A DNA stretch of 49,554 nucleotides, from NCBI GenBank assembly GCA_043762325.1, contig JAYUMU010000145.1, forward strand, positions 1 to 49,554, in the 5' to 3' direction. Below, one piece after another: positions 17,488 through 25,888 of this stretch (positions are counted from its first letter, which is position 1; every line of letters starts with the position of its first letter). This DNA comes from JANXSS01 sp025356535. Its GTDB lineage: Bacteria; Pseudomonadota; Gammaproteobacteria; Burkholderiales; Burkholderiaceae_D. Position numbers and translations under genes: made by a program. The notes beneath the pieces are model-generated. The model did not search any database, had not been told where the DNA came from, and worked only from the letters and a program-made list of their open reading frames with translations.

Positions 17488-17817
17488 ATGGAAGTCAGTC
17501 ACACCATCACCAACCTGATCATCTTCGTGCTCGCCATCTATGTCGGCTATCACGTCGTCTGGACCGTCACGCCCGCGCTGCATACGCCATTGATGGCGGT
17601 CACCAATGCGATTTCCGCCATCATCATCGTCGGCGCCATGCTTGCTGCCGGCTTAACCGACGGCATCATCGGCCAGATCTCCGGCACGCTTGCCGTGGCA
17701 CTGGCCGCCGTCAACGTCTTCGGCGGCTTCCTGGTCACCCAGCGCATGCTGGAGATGTTCAAGAAGAAGGAACCGAAAGCCGCAGCAGCCAAGGCAATCG
17801 AAGGAGCAAAGACATGA
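17488..17817 (+). CDS. pntAB: NAD(P) transhydrogenase subunit alpha part 2 (membrane)
   Basis: The 109-residue protein is almost wholly membrane: three helices around 7-25, 35-55 and 60-85, then a charged tail MFKKKEPKAAAAKA. It is the membrane part of the alpha chain of transhydrogenase (domain II). AGAGGA (17478-17483) supports ATG 17488; the longer frame upstream overlaps pntAA and is spurious. Its stop overlaps the pntB start by four bases (ATGA). Confidence 0.93.
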   Translation: MEVSHTITNLIIFVLAIYVGYHVVWTVTPALHTPLMAVTNAISAIIIVGAMLAAGLTDGIIGQISGTLAVALAAVNVFGGFLVTQRMLEMFKKKEPKAAAAKAIEGAKT

Positions 17818-19277
17818 ACATGGCTTTCGTCAGCATGAACCTGGTCACGATGTTCTATCTGATCGCGTCGGTCTGTTTCATCCAGGCCCTGAAAGGTCTG
17901 TCGCATCCTTCGTCGGCGCGCAAGGGCAACGCCTTCGGCATGAGCGGCATGGCGATTGCGGCGGTGACCACCATCGTTTTGATCATCAAGCTCAAGGCCG
18001 AGGCCAGCGGTGGCAGCCTGGGTTTCGTCCTGGTGCTGGTGGGGCTCGTGGTCGGTGGCAGCATCGGCGCCTTTCTCGCGAAAAGCGTCGAGATGACGAA
18101 GATGCCGGAACTGGTCGCGGCGATGCATTCGTTGATCGGCCTGGCCGCGGTCTGCATCGCCGTTGCGGTCGTCTCCGAGCCGTTTCCGTTCAATATCGTC
18201 GAAGCCGCCGGTGCACCGATTCCCTTCGGTAACCGCGTCGAACTCTTCATCGGCACCTTCGTCGGCGCCATCACCTTCTCCGGATCGGTGATCGCCTTCG
18301 GCAAGCTGTCGGGCAAGTACAAGTTCCGCCTGTTCCAGGGCGCGCCGGTCAGCTTCAAGGGCCAGCATTTCCTGAACCTGATCCTGGCGGTCCTGATGTT
18401 TGGTCTCGGCCTGATCTTTTGTCTGGCGCCCGGCGCGGCACCGGCCTGGCTGCCGTTCATGCTGATGACGGCGATTGCCTTCGTCCTGGGCGTTCTGATC
18501 ATCATTCCGATCGGCGGCGCCGACATGCCGGTGGTGGTGTCGATGTTGAACAGCTATTCCGGCTGGGCTGCTGCCGGCATCGGTTTTTCGCTGAACAATT
18601 CGATGCTCATCATTGCCGGGTCGCTGGTCGGGTCAAGCGGTGCGATCCTGTCCTACATCATGTGCAAGGCGATGAACCGCTCGTTCTTCAACGTTATCCT
18701 GGGCGGCTTCGGCGGCGATGCGGCGGCGGCTGTCGGTGGCGCGCAGGCGGCGCGTCCGGTCAAGTCCGGTTCGTCTGATGACGCGGCTTTCCTGATGGGC
18801 AATGCCGAGACCGTCATCATCGTGCCGGGCTACGGTCTGGCGGTGGCACGCGCGCAGCATGCCCTGAAAGAGCTGACCGAAAAACTGGTGCACAAGGGCG
18901 TGACCGTCAAATACGCGATCCATCCCGTGGCCGGACGCATGCCGGGGCACATGAACGTGCTGCTGGCCGAAGCCGAGGTGCCGTACGACCAGGTCTTCGA
19001 GATGGAAGACATCAACAGCGAATTCAGCCAGGCCGACGTGGTGCTGGTGCTGGGTGCAAACGACGTCGTCAATCCGGCTGCGAAAGACCCGAAATCGTCG
19101 ATCGCCGGCATGCCGATCCTGGAGGCCTACAAGGCCAAGACGGTCATCGTCAACAAGCGTTCGATGGCCGCCGGCTATGCCGGTCTGGACAACGAGCTGT
19201 TCTACATGGACAAGACGATGATGGTCTTTGGCGACGCCAAGAAGGTCATCGAAGACATGGTCAAGGCAATCGACTGA
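17814..19277 (+). CDS. pntB: NAD(P) transhydrogenase subunit beta
   Basis: The 487-residue protein has about nine membrane helices in the first 300 residues (domain II proton channel) and the C-terminal NADP(H)-binding domain III from about 310, with VPGYGLAVARAQHALKEL, HPVAGRMPGHMNVLLAEA, VLVLGANDVVNPAA and NKRSMAAGYAGLDNELF, all family hallmarks. It completes the PntAA-AB-B complex in the inner membrane. Translation is coupled to pntAB by an ATGA overlap. Confidence 0.96.
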   Translation: MNMAFVSMNLVTMFYLIASVCFIQALKGLSHPSSARKGNAFGMSGMAIAAVTTIVLIIKLKAEASGGSLGFVLVLVGLVVGGSIGAFLAKSVEMTKMPELVAAMHSLIGLAAVCIAVAVVSEPFPFNIVEAAGAPIPFGNRVELFIGTFVGAITFSGSVIAFGKLSGKYKFRLFQGAPVSFKGQHFLNLILAVLMFGLGLIFCLAPGAAPAWLPFMLMTAIAFVLGVLIIIPIGGADMPVVVSMLNSYSGWAAAGIGFSLNNSMLIIAGSLVGSSGAILSYIMCKAMNRSFFNVILGGFGGDAAAAVGGAQAARPVKSGSSDDAAFLMGNAETVIIVPGYGLAVARAQHALKELTEKLVHKGVTVKYAIHPVAGRMPGHMNVLLAEAEVPYDQVFEMEDINSEFSQADVVLVLGANDVVNPAAKDPKSSIAGMPILEAYKAKTVIVNKRSMAAGYAGLDNELFYMDKTMMVFGDAKKVIEDMVKAID

Positions 19278-19390
19278 GGCATCTTGATGGCGTAAAGCCG
19301 CAGCATTTGAAAAGCCTGGCCGTCAAGTTGACGTGTTGATGATCCGGTCCGCCAGGCCTGAATCCGATCAGACTCCTCTCTCGCGGTTAT

Positions 19391-19481
19391 CCGTATTTCG
19401 GCTATATTTTATTTAGCTGAAATACGGCTATATTGACTTTATCCGTTATTCAGCTATTATGGATATATCTGCATAACGGAT
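19391..19481. promoter_or_regulatory. hipBA promoter/operator region with nested inverted repeats
   Basis: Two inverted repeats lie directly before hipB. CCGTATTTC (19391-19399) pairs with GAAATACGG (19419-19427). ATCCGTTAT (19441-19449) pairs with ATAACGGAT (19473-19481). The text between is AT-rich and repeats CGGCTATATT. E. coli HipB binds TATCC-N8-GGATA sites; TATCC and GGATA words occur here but with wider spacing. Autoregulation by HipB/HipA is the likely reading. Confidence 0.6.
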
Positions 19482-19491
19482 ATTTTCCAGC

Positions 19492-19755
19492 ATGTCGGCC
19501 GCACCTGACTCCCACCTTCTCCTCACGACACCACAACTCGGGCAACTGCTCGTGTCGACCCGCAAGCTGCACAAGCTGACCCAGGCGGCGGTGGCAACGC
19601 GTGTCGGGCTGAGCCAGAATCGCATCTCGCACCTTGAAAAGCATCCCGATGAAATCAGCGTCAGGCAGTTGCTCAGCTGGTGCGCCGTCCTGGAGCTGGA
19701 GTTGCGGCTGGGCGAGCGGGATACGTCTGCCGCAAGCAACGCGGCGGAGTGGTAA
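19492..19755 (+). CDS. hipB: HipB-like antitoxin, HTH Cro/C1-type regulator
   Basis: The 87-residue protein has a Cro/C1 helix-turn-helix (about 12-65: LGQLLVSTRKLHKLTQ, AAVATRVGLSQNRISHLEKHP, ISVRQLLSWCAVLELEL), the HipB layout. It would bind the repeats just upstream, repress the pair and hold HipA inactive. It is followed two bases after its stop by hipA. The C-terminal Trp of E. coli HipB is matched by the last residue here (AEW). Confidence 0.88.
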   Translation: MSAAPDSHLLLTTPQLGQLLVSTRKLHKLTQAAVATRVGLSQNRISHLEKHPDEISVRQLLSWCAVLELELRLGERDTSAASNAAEW

Positions 19756-19757
19756 GC

Positions 19758-21110
19758 ATGGGCCGCCGCTCGCATAGCCAGACCCTTCATCTTTGGGCAA
19801 ATGGCGATTACGTCGGACGGTGGACGATCAATGCCAATGGGAATTCCGAGCTGCTGTACGACGATGCCTGGCGCAGCGCCACGCGCGGACGGCCGATCTC
19901 CCTGTCGTTGCCGTTCAACATGCGAAATGAGCCGCTCAAGGGAACCAGTGTTTCGCACTACTTCGAGGGCCTGTTGCCGGACAGCGAAGTCATCCGCAAA
20001 CGCGTTGCAACCCGGTTCAAGACAGGCTCCATCGAAGCTTTCGACCTTCTCGCGGCAATTGGCCGGGACTGCGTGGGCGCCTTGCAGCTCTTGCCAGAAG
20101 GCGTCGAACCGGAAGGACTTGCCTCGATTGACGGCATCGCCCTGGATGAGGATGCCATCGAGCGGCACCTGCTCGACGTGGTCAACCCGGACCGGCACGG
20201 TGCCCGATCCGATGCCGACTGCGACGACGACTTCCGGATTTCGCTGGCCGGCGCGCAGGAAAAGCATGCCTTCCTGTGGTGGGATGGTAAATGGATGAAG
20301 CCACGTAGCGCTACGCCGACGACGCACATCTTCAAGCTTCCCATCGGCATGGTGGGTGGGCGCAAGGCGGACTTTTCCACGTCGGTCGATAACGAGTGGT
20401 TATGCCTGCGGCTGTTCAAAGCATACGGACTGCCCACGGCGAATGCCGAGATTGCGACCTTCGGCTCGCAACGGGTACTCGTCGTCGAGCGATTCGACCG
20501 CGTGCTGTCGGCCAACGGCAAGCAGCTGTTGCGGCTTGTCCAGGAAGACTTTTGCCAGGCAACGGGAACCTCACCACTGGTGAAATACGAAAACGAAGGC
20601 GGCCCGGGCTTGCAGCAGATGTTCAACCTGTTGCAGCAATCGCAGCAGGCAGCCACGGACATGCACACGCTCATGGCCTCGCAACTGTTGTTCTGGATGC
20701 TGCGCGCACCGGATGGTCACGCCAAAAACTTCAGCATCCAGTTGCTCGCCGGCGAAGGCCGCTTCAAACTGACGCCCCTCTACGATGTCATGTCAGGCTA
20801 TCCCGTCATCGGCACCGGTCCGAGTCAGTGGGCAGCCCAGGACATCAAGATGGCGATGGCGTTACTCGGCAAGAACCGCCACTACCAGGCCAGCAGCATC
20901 ATGCGACAACACTTCAACAGCACTGCGAAGAAGGTCGGCTACGGCGAAACCGCCGAACCGCTGCTGCTGCAATTCATTGCCCGCACACCTGCAGTGGTCG
21001 ACAATGTTCGCGGCGAGCTTCCCGCCGGATTTTCGCAAAAGGTCGCCGACAAGATTTTTGGTGGCCTTCTCGACGCAGCGCGCGCACTGGAACGGATGGC
21101 GCCTGGCTAA
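19758..21110 (+). CDS. hipA: HipA-like serine/threonine kinase toxin
   Basis: The 450-residue protein is close to E. coli HipA (440). It has the N-terminal HipA_N domain (LHLWANGDYVGRW ... HYFEGLLPDSEVIRKR) and the kinase-like HipA_C domain: ISLAGAQEKHA with the conserved loop, HIFKLP, VERFDR, PDGHAKNFS with the catalytic Asp, and LTPLYDVMSGYP. HipA phosphorylates glutamyl-tRNA synthetase in E. coli and causes growth arrest; targets vary between families. ATG 19758 gives a two-base gap after hipB. All key kinase motifs are present, so it looks active. The pair sits between pntB and the ubiH operon and may have been acquired. Confidence 0.93.
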   Translation: MGRRSHSQTLHLWANGDYVGRWTINANGNSELLYDDAWRSATRGRPISLSLPFNMRNEPLKGTSVSHYFEGLLPDSEVIRKRVATRFKTGSIEAFDLLAAIGRDCVGALQLLPEGVEPEGLASIDGIALDEDAIERHLLDVVNPDRHGARSDADCDDDFRISLAGAQEKHAFLWWDGKWMKPRSATPTTHIFKLPIGMVGGRKADFSTSVDNEWLCLRLFKAYGLPTANAEIATFGSQRVLVVERFDRVLSANGKQLLRLVQEDFCQATGTSPLVKYENEGGPGLQQMFNLLQQSQQAATDMHTLMASQLLFWMLRAPDGHAKNFSIQLLAGEGRFKLTPLYDVMSGYPVIGTGPSQWAAQDIKMAMALLGKNRHYQASSIMRQHFNSTAKKVGYGETAEPLLLQFIARTPAVVDNVRGELPAGFSQKVADKIFGGLLDAARALERMAPG

Positions 21111-21268
21111 CCAGAGCAATTCATCCCCGGGAATGGAAAAATGTCTATCTCGCGGGAGACATCGCCTGTTTCACCGAGCCATGGAAAACCCCGCTTTCCG
21201 GAAAAAGCAGCCTCTTCACAAACCAGCACGTCAACTTAACGCCCGGCCTGAAAAGCCGGTGCGGTTTG

Positions 21269-22468
21269 TTATTGCCGCTGCCCGAACATCATCTGCTCGG
21301 CCAGCAACCGCTTCGCCGGGCGCACCGCATCGACTGCTCCCAGCGAAAGCCCGAGCAAGCCCTGCAGCGGGCTGCCCGGCGCGGCGGTGAAGATGCGCGC
21401 CATCAGGTCGGTCAGGCCGATCGTCGCGCGACGATCGGCCTGGCGTTGTGCGACGAACCGTTGCAGCATCGCCGCACTGGCCGCCTCGCCCAGCAGGCGC
21501 GCCAGCACGGTGGCGTCGCGCAGGCCCAGGTTCAGGCCCTGGCCCGCAACCGGATGCAACGTCTGCGCCGCATTGCCGATGGCGACCGTGCGCGCCGTGG
21601 CTGCCGGCTCCGCGTTCAGGCCGAGGGAGAAGCTGCTGCGCGGCGTGACATGGGTGAAGCGTCCGAGCCGGCCGCCGAACGCATGTTCCAGCCGGGCCAG
21701 GAAGTCGGCGTCGGCCAGCGCCAGCAACTGCGTCGCCGTCTCCGGTCGCATGCACCAGACCAGCGCGTAGTTCGTCGCTGGCGTCGTTGCAGGCGCTGCA
21801 GGCATCGCAGGCATCGCACTGCGGTCCTCGCCTTGCGGCAGCAGCGCCAGCGGCCCCTCGTCGGTGAAACGCTCGAAGGCGCGTTGCATCAGCGGCGCGC
21901 TGGCCGTCACCTGCGCCACGATTGCGGTCTGCCGGTAATCGCGGCTGTGACTGCGCTGATCCTGCTGGCCGAACAGGCCGCCTTCGGCCTGCACCATGAG
22001 GCCGGCCTCGATCGTGCGGCCGTCTTCCAGGCGCAGCCGTACCTGCTGCGCGTCCTGCGTCAACACCGCCACCGTCGCCGGCCGCAGCGAGACGATGCCG
22101 GCCGTGTCGCAGCAACCGGCAAGCCGGTCGACCAGGTCGCCGTAGCGGGCGACATAGCCCAGCGCCGGCAAGCCGTATTCGCTGCAATCGATCAGGGTGC
22201 GGCCGAACCGGCCGCGGCGCGAGACATGGATCTGCTCGATGCGGGTTGCGACCAGCGGCCAGGCGCCGATCTGCTCGAGTATTTGGCGGCTGCCGAAAGA
22301 CAGCGCAATCGAGCGCGGGTCGCGCCGTGCATCCTCGACGCTCCTGCCGTCGAGCAGGCAGATGCGCGCCGCCGCCACGCTACGCCGCACCAGCAGCGCC
22401 GCCAGCGCCAGGCCGACCGGGCCGGCGCCGCAGATGGCGATGTCGAAGGGTTGCGCCACCGCCGTCAT
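21269..22468 (-). CDS. ubiH: UbiH/UbiF/VisC-family FAD-dependent hydroxylase
   Basis: The 399-residue flavoprotein carries the FAD-binding GxGxxG (CGAGPVGLALA), the family DPRSIALSFGS block, and the second FAD motif GNAAQTLHPVAGQGLNLGLRD. These monooxygenases hydroxylate the ubiquinone ring during its synthesis. Direct pairing with pepP, as in E. coli pepP-ubiH, favours UbiH, but UbiF or UbiI-type specificity cannot be excluded from sequence. It starts one base after the pepP stop and is last in amgK-murU-pepP-ubiH. An Ala/Pro-rich insert (MPAMPAAPATTPAT) near residue 230 looks like a loop expansion. Confidence 0.87.
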   Translation of the reverse strand: MTAVAQPFDIAICGAGPVGLALAALLVRRSVAAARICLLDGRSVEDARRDPRSIALSFGSRQILEQIGAWPLVATRIEQIHVSRRGRFGRTLIDCSEYGLPALGYVARYGDLVDRLAGCCDTAGIVSLRPATVAVLTQDAQQVRLRLEDGRTIEAGLMVQAEGGLFGQQDQRSHSRDYRQTAIVAQVTASAPLMQRAFERFTDEGPLALLPQGEDRSAMPAMPAAPATTPATNYALVWCMRPETATQLLALADADFLARLEHAFGGRLGRFTHVTPRSSFSLGLNAEPAATARTVAIGNAAQTLHPVAGQGLNLGLRDATVLARLLGEAASAAMLQRFVAQRQADRRATIGLTDLMARIFTAAPGSPLQGLLGLSLGAVDAVRPAKRLLAEQMMFGQRQ

Positions 22469-22469
22469 G

Positions 22470-23849
22470 TCACGATGCGCCGCGCATGACGGCTTCGATT
22501 TCCGCCACCGTCTTCGGGGCGCTGGCGCTGAGCACTTCGCAGCCGCCCTGCGTGATTGCCACGTCGTCCTCGATGCGGATGCCGATGTTCCAGTACGCCT
22601 CGGGCACGCCTTCTGCAGGGCGCACGTAGAGGCCCGGCTCGACCGTCAGCACCATGCCCGGCTGCAGCCGTCGCCACGGCCTCGCAGCGTCCTTTGCGCC
22701 AGCGCCTGCGGCCTGGTCACCGGCGCTGCCGGCTGCCTGCCGATAGTCGCCGACGTCGTGCACATCCATGCCCAGCCAGTGGCCGGTGCGATGCATGTAG
22801 AACTGCCGGAAAGCGCCGCTTTCGATCACGTCGTCGAGACTGCCGACCCGGTCGCGCTGCAGCAGGCCGGTGTCGAGCATGCCCTGCGCCAGGATCCGTA
22901 CCGCCGCATCGTGGCCGTCCATGAAACCGGCGCCCGGACGCGCGGCGGCGATGGCTGCCTCCTGCGCGGCCAGCACGATCTCGTAGAGCTGCTGCTGGGC
23001 GGCAGAAAAGCGGCCGTTGGCCGGATAGGTGCGGGTGATGTCGGAGGCGTAGCCGGCAAATTCGCAGCCGGCGTCGATGAGCACCAGGTCGCCGTCCTGC
23101 AGCACGGCCGCGCCGGCGCGGTAATGCAACACGCAGGCATTCGCGCCGGTTGCAACGATCGAGGTGTAGGCCGGCGCGTCGGCGCCGGCATGGCGGAATT
23201 CATGCAACAGTTCGGCTTCGATCTGGTATTCGGTCTTGCCGGGTGCGGACAGGCGCATGGCACGCGCATGCGCGCCGCCGGAGATCGTCGCGGCGCGGCG
23301 CATGATGTCGATTTCGCCGGCATCCTTGAACAGGCGCATTTCGTCGAGCAGCGGGTGGATGTCGTGCACGGTGGCAGGCGCTGCCACGCCGCTTCGCGCC
23401 TGCCCGCGCACGGCCGACAGCCAGTCGCGCACCTGTGCGTCGAGACCGGCATCGCGACCCAGCGCGCAGTAAAGCGCCGGCATGTCGGCCAGCAGTTTCG
23501 GTATTTCCGCGTCGAGCGAGGCGACATCGAAGGCAGCGTCGAAACCGAAGGCCGCGCAGGCGGCCTGCGGGCCGTAGCGAAAGCCGTCCCAGATTTCGCG
23601 CTCGGCGTTTTTTTCGCGGCAGAACAGGATGGCGCGCGGCGTGCCGGCCGGCGGCGCCACCAGCACCACATAGGCTTCCGGCTCCATGAAGCCGGACAGG
23701 TAATAGAAATAACTGTCATGCCGGTACGGATATTCGGCGTCGCTGTTGCGCATGACTTCGGGCGCGGTGGCGATGATCGCCACGCCGCCGCCGGCCTGCT
23801 GCATGCGGTGCATCAGGCGGGCGCGGCGCTGTGAATAGGATGAGGTCAA
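22470..23849 (-). CDS. pepP: Xaa-Pro aminopeptidase (aminopeptidase P)
   Basis: The 459-residue M24B enzyme removes N-terminal residues preceding proline. The creatinase-like N-domain (YPYRHDSYFYYLSGF) is followed by the pita-bread catalytic domain with metal ligands in LIDAG, SDITRTYP, MHRTGHWLGMDVHD, TVEPG and IRIEDD. An Ala/Gly-rich insert (about 375-395) precedes the glutamate ligand. The start is TTG 23849, overlapping the murU stop as TTGA; the family N-terminus (YSQRRARLMHRM) supports it over ATG 23813. Coupled to murU upstream and ubiH downstream. Confidence 0.94.
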   Translation of the reverse strand: MTSSYSQRRARLMHRMQQAGGGVAIIATAPEVMRNSDAEYPYRHDSYFYYLSGFMEPEAYVVLVAPPAGTPRAILFCREKNAEREIWDGFRYGPQAACAAFGFDAAFDVASLDAEIPKLLADMPALYCALGRDAGLDAQVRDWLSAVRGQARSGVAAPATVHDIHPLLDEMRLFKDAGEIDIMRRAATISGGAHARAMRLSAPGKTEYQIEAELLHEFRHAGADAPAYTSIVATGANACVLHYRAGAAVLQDGDLVLIDAGCEFAGYASDITRTYPANGRFSAAQQQLYEIVLAAQEAAIAAARPGAGFMDGHDAAVRILAQGMLDTGLLQRDRVGSLDDVIESGAFRQFYMHRTGHWLGMDVHDVGDYRQAAGSAGDQAAGAGAKDAARPWRRLQPGMVLTVEPGLYVRPAEGVPEAYWNIGIRIEDDVAITQGGCEVLSASAPKTVAEIEAVMRGAS

Positions 23850-24595
23850 GTGCGGCTCCTGGCGGGTGGGGATGGTGGATTGTCGCGCAAAGGCGCATTC
23901 AGGGCGTCGAGCTGGGCGACCGTGCCGACGTTGATCCAGGTGCCTTCATAGATCTCGCCGCCGATCAGTCCGCGCGCCGCATGTTCGCGCAGGATCGGCG
24001 CGAGTTTCGCGCTGCTGCCGGGTGTGACCGCGGCGAACATTTCGGGCCGGTAGACGCCGATGTTGCCGAAGGTGTAGAGCGGACTGCCGACGCCGGCTTC
24101 GTTGGCGATCGTAAAACTCTTCAGGGCAAAGTCGCCCTGCAGGTGATGGTCGGGGTTCGGCACCAGGTACAGCCAGGCGATGTCGCGCTCGTGATGCGCA
24201 TAGGCGTTGCCGCGATGATCGGTCTCCGCCAGCACGTCCTTTACCTGCTCGTAGTCGAAATGCGGGCAGAAGATGTCGCCAGAGACCACGACGAATGGCG
24301 CCTCGCCCAAAAGCGGCAGGGCTTTCGCGATGCCGCCGGCGGTCTCCAGCGCCGTGCCTTCGGCCGAATAGCGCAGCTGCGCGCCGAACTGCGCGCCGTC
24401 GCCCAGCGCCGCCTCGATCATGTGGCCGAGGTGGGCGTGATTGATGACGATCTCGGTGATCCCGGCGCGCACCAGCGACAGGATCTGCCAGACGATCAGG
24501 GGCCGGCCGCGCACTTTCAACAGCGGCTTGGGACAGGTGTCGGTCAGGGGCCGCATGCGCTCGCCGCGCCCGGCTGCGAGGATCATCGCTTTCAT
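23846..24595 (-). CDS. murU: N-acetylmuramate alpha-1-phosphate uridylyltransferase
   Basis: The 249-residue nucleotidyltransferase has the signature ILAAGRGERMRPLTDTCPKP with the catalytic Arg and Lys, GRPLI, TAGGIAKALP and the metal Asp in VVSGDIF. MurU makes UDP-MurNAc from MurNAc-1-P, the second step of the recycling shortcut that bypasses de novo MurA and gives intrinsic fosfomycin tolerance in Pseudomonas. The adjacent kinase amgK, ten bases upstream, makes the MurU call much more likely than other sugar-1-P transferases. Confidence 0.9.
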   Translation of the reverse strand: MKAMILAAGRGERMRPLTDTCPKPLLKVRGRPLIVWQILSLVRAGITEIVINHAHLGHMIEAALGDGAQFGAQLRYSAEGTALETAGGIAKALPLLGEAPFVVVSGDIFCPHFDYEQVKDVLAETDHRGNAYAHHERDIAWLYLVPNPDHHLQGDFALKSFTIANEAGVGSPLYTFGNIGVYRPEMFAAVTPGSSAKLAPILREHAARGLIGGEIYEGTWINVGTVAQLDALNAPLRDNPPSPPARSRT

Positions 24596-24605
24596 GGCCG
24601 GCTCC

Positions 24606-25634
24606 TCAGAAGGTGTAGCCGACCTGCGGCGCGCTGTCTTCCAGCGCGTCGAGCAGCTGCACCAGCGGCGCCAGCTCCCGGTAGCGGCCGGCGGTCTTCC
24701 TGACGTACTGCATCACCAGCGGCAGGTCCTTCAGGTAGGCGTCCTTGCCGTCGCGGTGATACAGGCGCGCAAACACGCCCAGCACCTTCAGATGCCGCTG
24801 CAGGCCCATGAATTCGAAGTCGCGGTAGAAGGTATCGATGTCGGGCGCAACAGGCAGGCCGGCGCGGCGCGCCTGCTCCCAGTAGCGGATCGCCCAGTCC
24901 AGCACCATCTCTTCATCCCATTCGATGTAGGCGTCGCGCAGCAGCGACACCAGGTCGTAGGTGATCGGGCCGTAGACCGCATCCTGGAAGTCGAGCACGC
25001 CCGGATTGCCCGTCTCGAGCACCATCAGGTTGCGCGAATGGTAGTCGCGGTGCACGGTGACCTGCGCTTGCGCCAGGTTGTTGGCAAGGATCAGGTCGAA
25101 CACCTTGTGCAGGCTCGCTTCCTGCGCGGCGCCAAGCGTGGCACCCAGATGGCGGCCGACATACCACTCGGGGAACAGCATCAGTTCGCGCAGCAGCAGG
25201 GCGCGGTCGTATTCGGGCAGCACGTCGGGGCGGCTGTGCACCTGCATCTGCACCAGCGCGCCGATGGCGTCCATGTAGAGCGCATGCGCCGAATCGGCGC
25301 CGAGCCGGTGCAGGTAGGTCGTGTTGCCGAGGTCGGAGAGCAGCAGGAAGCCCTGCTCGAGATCCTGCGCCAGCACCTGCGGCACCGACACGCCGGTTTC
25401 GGCGAGCAGCGCGGCGACCTGCACGAAGGGCCGCACGTTTTCCTGCGGCGGCGGCGCATCCATGACGATCAGGCTGGGCCCGGCTGCGCTGTCGATGCGG
25501 AAGTAGCGCCGGAAGCTGGCGTCGGCCGATGCCGGGCGCAGCGTGCCGGGCAGCAGGGCAAGGTCGTCGGCAAGGCCGGCCAGCCAGGCGTGCAGGGCGG
25601 ACAAACGGGGGTCGGGCAAATTTTGCAAGGACAT
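24606..25634 (-). CDS. amgK: N-acetylmuramate/N-acetylglucosamine anomeric kinase
   Basis: The 342-residue aminoglycoside-phosphotransferase-fold kinase has DASFRRYFRI near the start, the catalytic loop VTVHRDYHSRNLM, and VLDFQDAVYGPITYDLVSLLRDAYI. AmgK phosphorylates MurNAc at C1 for MurU in cell-wall recycling. ATG 25634 is chosen by family alignment; the frame open to 25820 crosses the divergent promoter region with lptD. It heads amgK-murU-pepP-ubiH. Confidence 0.92.
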   Translation of the reverse strand: MSLQNLPDPRLSALHAWLAGLADDLALLPGTLRPASADASFRRYFRIDSAAGPSLIVMDAPPPQENVRPFVQVAALLAETGVSVPQVLAQDLEQGFLLLSDLGNTTYLHRLGADSAHALYMDAIGALVQMQVHSRPDVLPEYDRALLLRELMLFPEWYVGRHLGATLGAAQEASLHKVFDLILANNLAQAQVTVHRDYHSRNLMVLETGNPGVLDFQDAVYGPITYDLVSLLRDAYIEWDEEMVLDWAIRYWEQARRAGLPVAPDIDTFYRDFEFMGLQRHLKVLGVFARLYHRDGKDAYLKDLPLVMQYVRKTAGRYRELAPLVQLLDALEDSAPQVGYTF

Positions 25635-25673
25635 CAAGCGGCCTGATAAAGCGGTTGCGGGAACCAGTTCCCC

Positions 25674-25679
25674 TATAAT
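25674..25679 (+). promoter_or_regulatory. -10 element between amgK and lptD
   Basis: A perfect TATAAT lies in the divergent region 40 bases before amgK and 210 bases before the chosen lptD start. No good -35 is at the right spacing for the plus strand, so this is a tentative lptD promoter. Confidence 0.35.
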
Positions 25680-25888
25680 AAGGGATTCGTTTGCAAAAAT
25701 CGCCTGTCGCTGCAGTGCCGCGCCGAATCCAGCCGATCCAGGCCGATTCAAGCCAGAGCAAGCCAAATCAAGGCTCACCCCAGGAGAATCTGGCAGTATT
25801 CGGCATCGTCGCCGCACCATCGTTTCATCGTGCCGCGCTTGCCGGATTTTTAGCCGGCGTCATCCTTTTCATCCACATTCATGGCGTC

